The position numbers were made by a program, and so were the translations under genes. Positions 6,406 to 7,438 of a DNA stretch of 7,438 bases are shown here, piece after piece (the stretch's first letter is position 1; every line of letters starts with the position of its first letter). Where the stretch lies: contig CALLVJ010000115.1 in assembly GCA_938010625.1 (NCBI GenBank), positions 1 through 7,438 on the forward strand, written 5' to 3'. Under the pieces are notes generated by a model that was not told where the DNA came from, did no database searches, and worked only from the letters and a program-made list of their open reading frames with translations. This DNA comes from an uncultured Stomatobaculum sp. (GTDB taxonomy: Bacteria; Bacillota; Clostridia; Lachnospirales; Lachnospiraceae).

Positions 6406-6422
6406 ATGGAAAGAGGAAAGAA

Positions 6423-6893
6423 ATGAAGTACAAGGTAGCGCATGAGACCGGCGGCAGTTTGCGCGTCAAAATTCTGGGGCGGAAGCTCTCCTACAAGGAG
6501 TACGAGGCTCTGCACGGTCTCCTCGAGAAGGCAGAGGGGGTGCAGCGCATTCGCACCTACTGGGCGACTGGCAGTATTGCGCTGAATTTCCGCGGCGACC
6601 GGGAGCGGCTGCTCGCGACGATTCGCGGAATTTCCGAAGAGGATCTCGAGATGGAGGTTAAAGAAAACCGCCGCGCCCTGCAGGAACTCGGCAAGAGGGA
6701 AATCGAGCAGAACACGCCGGTTGACTTTGTCGACTTAAAGAAGTTAAAGAAGCAGGGCAAGAAGATGAGCTCGCTCTGGAAGCGGCGCTTAAACCGCCGC
6801 ATTCTGGTCGAGGCCGCCGCGGATATGATACTTCCAGCGCCGGTTCAGGTGGCGTATCACGCCTACCAGATGCTGGTCTTACAGAGCCTCTGA
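6423..6893 (+). CDS. Stand-alone HMA-like (heavy-metal-associated-type) domain protein
   Basis: The 156-residue product resembles the N-terminal region of certain heavy-metal P-type ATPases (the HMA_2 type). Residues about 1-75 fit the ferredoxin-like fold: HETGGSLRVKI, then EALHGLLEKAEGVQRIRTYWATGSIALNF, then ERLLATIRGIS. The loop that holds CxxC in classical metal-binding domains reads ETGGSLR, and the protein contains no cysteine, so metal binding by that motif is not expected. Residues 76-130 are charged and probably helical (KKLKKQGKKM). The tail (ILVEAAADMILPAPVQVAYHAYQML, split here as a hydrophobic stretch at about 127-152) resembles the linker that precedes the first membrane helix in such ATPases. 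No ATPase follows. The start is the ATG at 6423, six bases after GAGG. The gene has its own promoter and probably ends at the terminator at 7117-7147. Fold assignment is moderate; function is unknown. Confidence 0.72.
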   Translation: MKYKVAHETGGSLRVKILGRKLSYKEYEALHGLLEKAEGVQRIRTYWATGSIALNFRGDRERLLATIRGISEEDLEMEVKENRRALQELGKREIEQNTPVDFVDLKKLKKQGKKMSSLWKRRLNRRILVEAAADMILPAPVQVAYHAYQMLVLQSL

Positions 6894-6894
6894 G

Positions 6895-7438
6895 TTACTC
6901 CCGCAGTACGGCGACTTCCGTGACGCCGTAGCGGAGAAAAAGCGGAAGCAATTCCACCGAGAGACGCTCGCCGCTCACCGCGAGAGGGATGGCGGGCGGG
7001 CAGGAAACCGTGGGCTGGCCGAGAATGCGCCCCACGGCTTCCGCGACCGGCATGGTCTCCTGCGGAGACAACATGGCTTCCCGTATCGTTAAGGCGCGCG
7101 GCAGAGGAAGAAGGCGAAGAGACGGCTCTTTTGCCGTCTCTTTTTTTGTCCAGACGGCAGGCTCGTCGCGGTAGAGCGCGGCGATGCAGAGAAAATCCTC
7201 GGGGCGGTTCTCCGGCGTCAGCATGAGCACCACGGCGGAGAGATCGGCAAATTCAGGCTCCATCTTGTGCTGGCGGAACAGCGCTGCCAGTTCTTCGCCG
7301 GAGAGAGCGCCGCTGCCGAGCACTAGTTTCAGGGGTTCGCTCGCGCGGACCTCGGCGCCGAGCGTTGTGAGATACTGTTTGAGGCCACCGATACGGCGGA
7401 TGCAGGCCTTGAGCCGCGCGGGATAGCTGTCCGTGAGG
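6895..7438 (-). CDS. Orn/Lys/Arg decarboxylase family protein, C-terminal part (5' end outside window)
   Basis: The 180 visible residues, read from the window edge at 7437 to the TAA at 6897-6895, match the C-terminal part of the Gram-positive (YaaO-like) PLP-dependent Orn/Lys/Arg decarboxylases. These enzymes make agmatine, cadaverine or putrescine by removing the carboxyl group of a basic amino acid. Diagnostic segments are SGEELAALFRQHKMEPEFAD, then LTIREAMLSPQE, then VAEAVGRILG and CPPAIPLAVSGERLS, the counterpart of the usual YPPGIP...PGE stretch, with Ala and Ser replacing conserved Gly and Pro. The PLP lysine and the catalytic domain lie outside the window, so substrate cannot be judged. 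An internal GTG at 7323 is not the true start, since the family homology continues upstream. The 3' end is one base from the stop of the convergent HMA gene. Confidence 0.85.
   Translation of the reverse strand, partial: LTDSYPARLKACIRRIGGLKQYLTTLGAEVRASEPLKLVLGSGALSGEELAALFRQHKMEPEFADLSAVVLMLTPENRPEDFLCIAALYRDEPAVWTKKETAKEPSLRLLPLPRALTIREAMLSPQETMPVAEAVGRILGQPTVSCPPAIPLAVSGERLSVELLPLFLRYGVTEVAVLRE
7117..7147 (+). terminator. Intrinsic terminator for the HMA gene, inside the opposing decarboxylase gene
   Basis: AAGAGACGGC (7117-7126) pairs perfectly over ten bases with GCCGTCTCTT (7133-7142) around the loop TCTTTT, followed by a T-run to 7147. The T-run is on the plus strand only; read on the minus strand the hairpin is followed by CGCCTTC, so it should not stop decarboxylase transcription. 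It lies about 220 bases beyond the HMA stop codon, and its sequence encodes part of the decarboxylase (KKETAKEPSL). Confidence 0.85.

Larger units (their letters stand above)
6048..6422 (+). other. Gene-free region between the patatin and HMA genes
   Basis: These 375 bases contain no frame with a ribosome site or recognisable protein on either strand. What can be seen is a compound hairpin at 6190-6222 (GGTGC/GCACC outer stem, TGCAG/CTGCA inner stem, six-base loop), a short TCTGT...ACAGA repeat near 6128-6150, and the HMA-gene promoter and leader from 6346 onward. The base composition is more AT-rich than the flanking genes. A decayed gene or an unrecognised RNA cannot be excluded. Confidence 0.5.

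Noticed and set aside
6782..6811. Hairpin GCGGCG/CGCCGC as a minus-strand terminator for the decarboxylase
   Set aside because: The stem is only six base pairs and is not followed by a T-run on the minus strand; it sits inside HMA coding sequence and is probably a codon-use coincidence.

Overview
The window looks like a chromosomal stretch from a fairly GC-rich member of the Clostridia, most likely Lachnospiraceae. Three things point there: a PurF-like protein of the form I associate with that family, an ECF-type vitamin transporter S component, and a Gram-positive style Orn/Lys/Arg decarboxylase. Strong AGGAGG-type ribosome binding sites and a TTG start also fit. No phage, insertion sequence, CRISPR array, tRNA or rRNA is visible.

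Layout, left to right. (1) Positions 1-1302, minus strand: 3'-truncated amidophosphoribosyltransferase-like gene whose PRPP site is intact but whose glutaminase site is degenerate. (2) Positions 1303-1743: divergent intergenic region. (3) Positions 1744-3930, plus strand: complete tex, an S1-domain RNA/DNA-binding protein, starting at TTG. (4) Positions 3949-4289, plus strand: strong promoter, ribosome binding site and start of a small two-helix membrane protein whose frame has no stop codon before a perfect 17-bp terminator hairpin. (5) Positions 4324-4947, minus strand: ECF transporter S component, sharing that terminator and preceded by a structured leader. (6) Positions 5193-6047, plus strand: patatin-like phospholipase, with a promoter back to back with the ECF promoter. 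(7) Positions 6048-6422: gene-free, ending in an extended -10 promoter and a leader with two mutually exclusive hairpins. (8) Positions 6423-6893, plus strand: stand-alone HMA-like domain protein with no ATPase beside it. (9) Positions 6895-7438, minus strand: C-terminal part of an Orn/Lys/Arg decarboxylase, convergent with (8) and separated from it by one base.

The genes do not form one pathway; most appear to be single-gene units. Three points deserve most attention: the PurF-like enzyme that seems to have lost glutamine hydrolysis, the small membrane protein whose terminated transcript would have no stop codon, and a plus-strand intrinsic terminator lying inside the coding sequence of the opposing decarboxylase. 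I did not find a clear multi-gene novel system.
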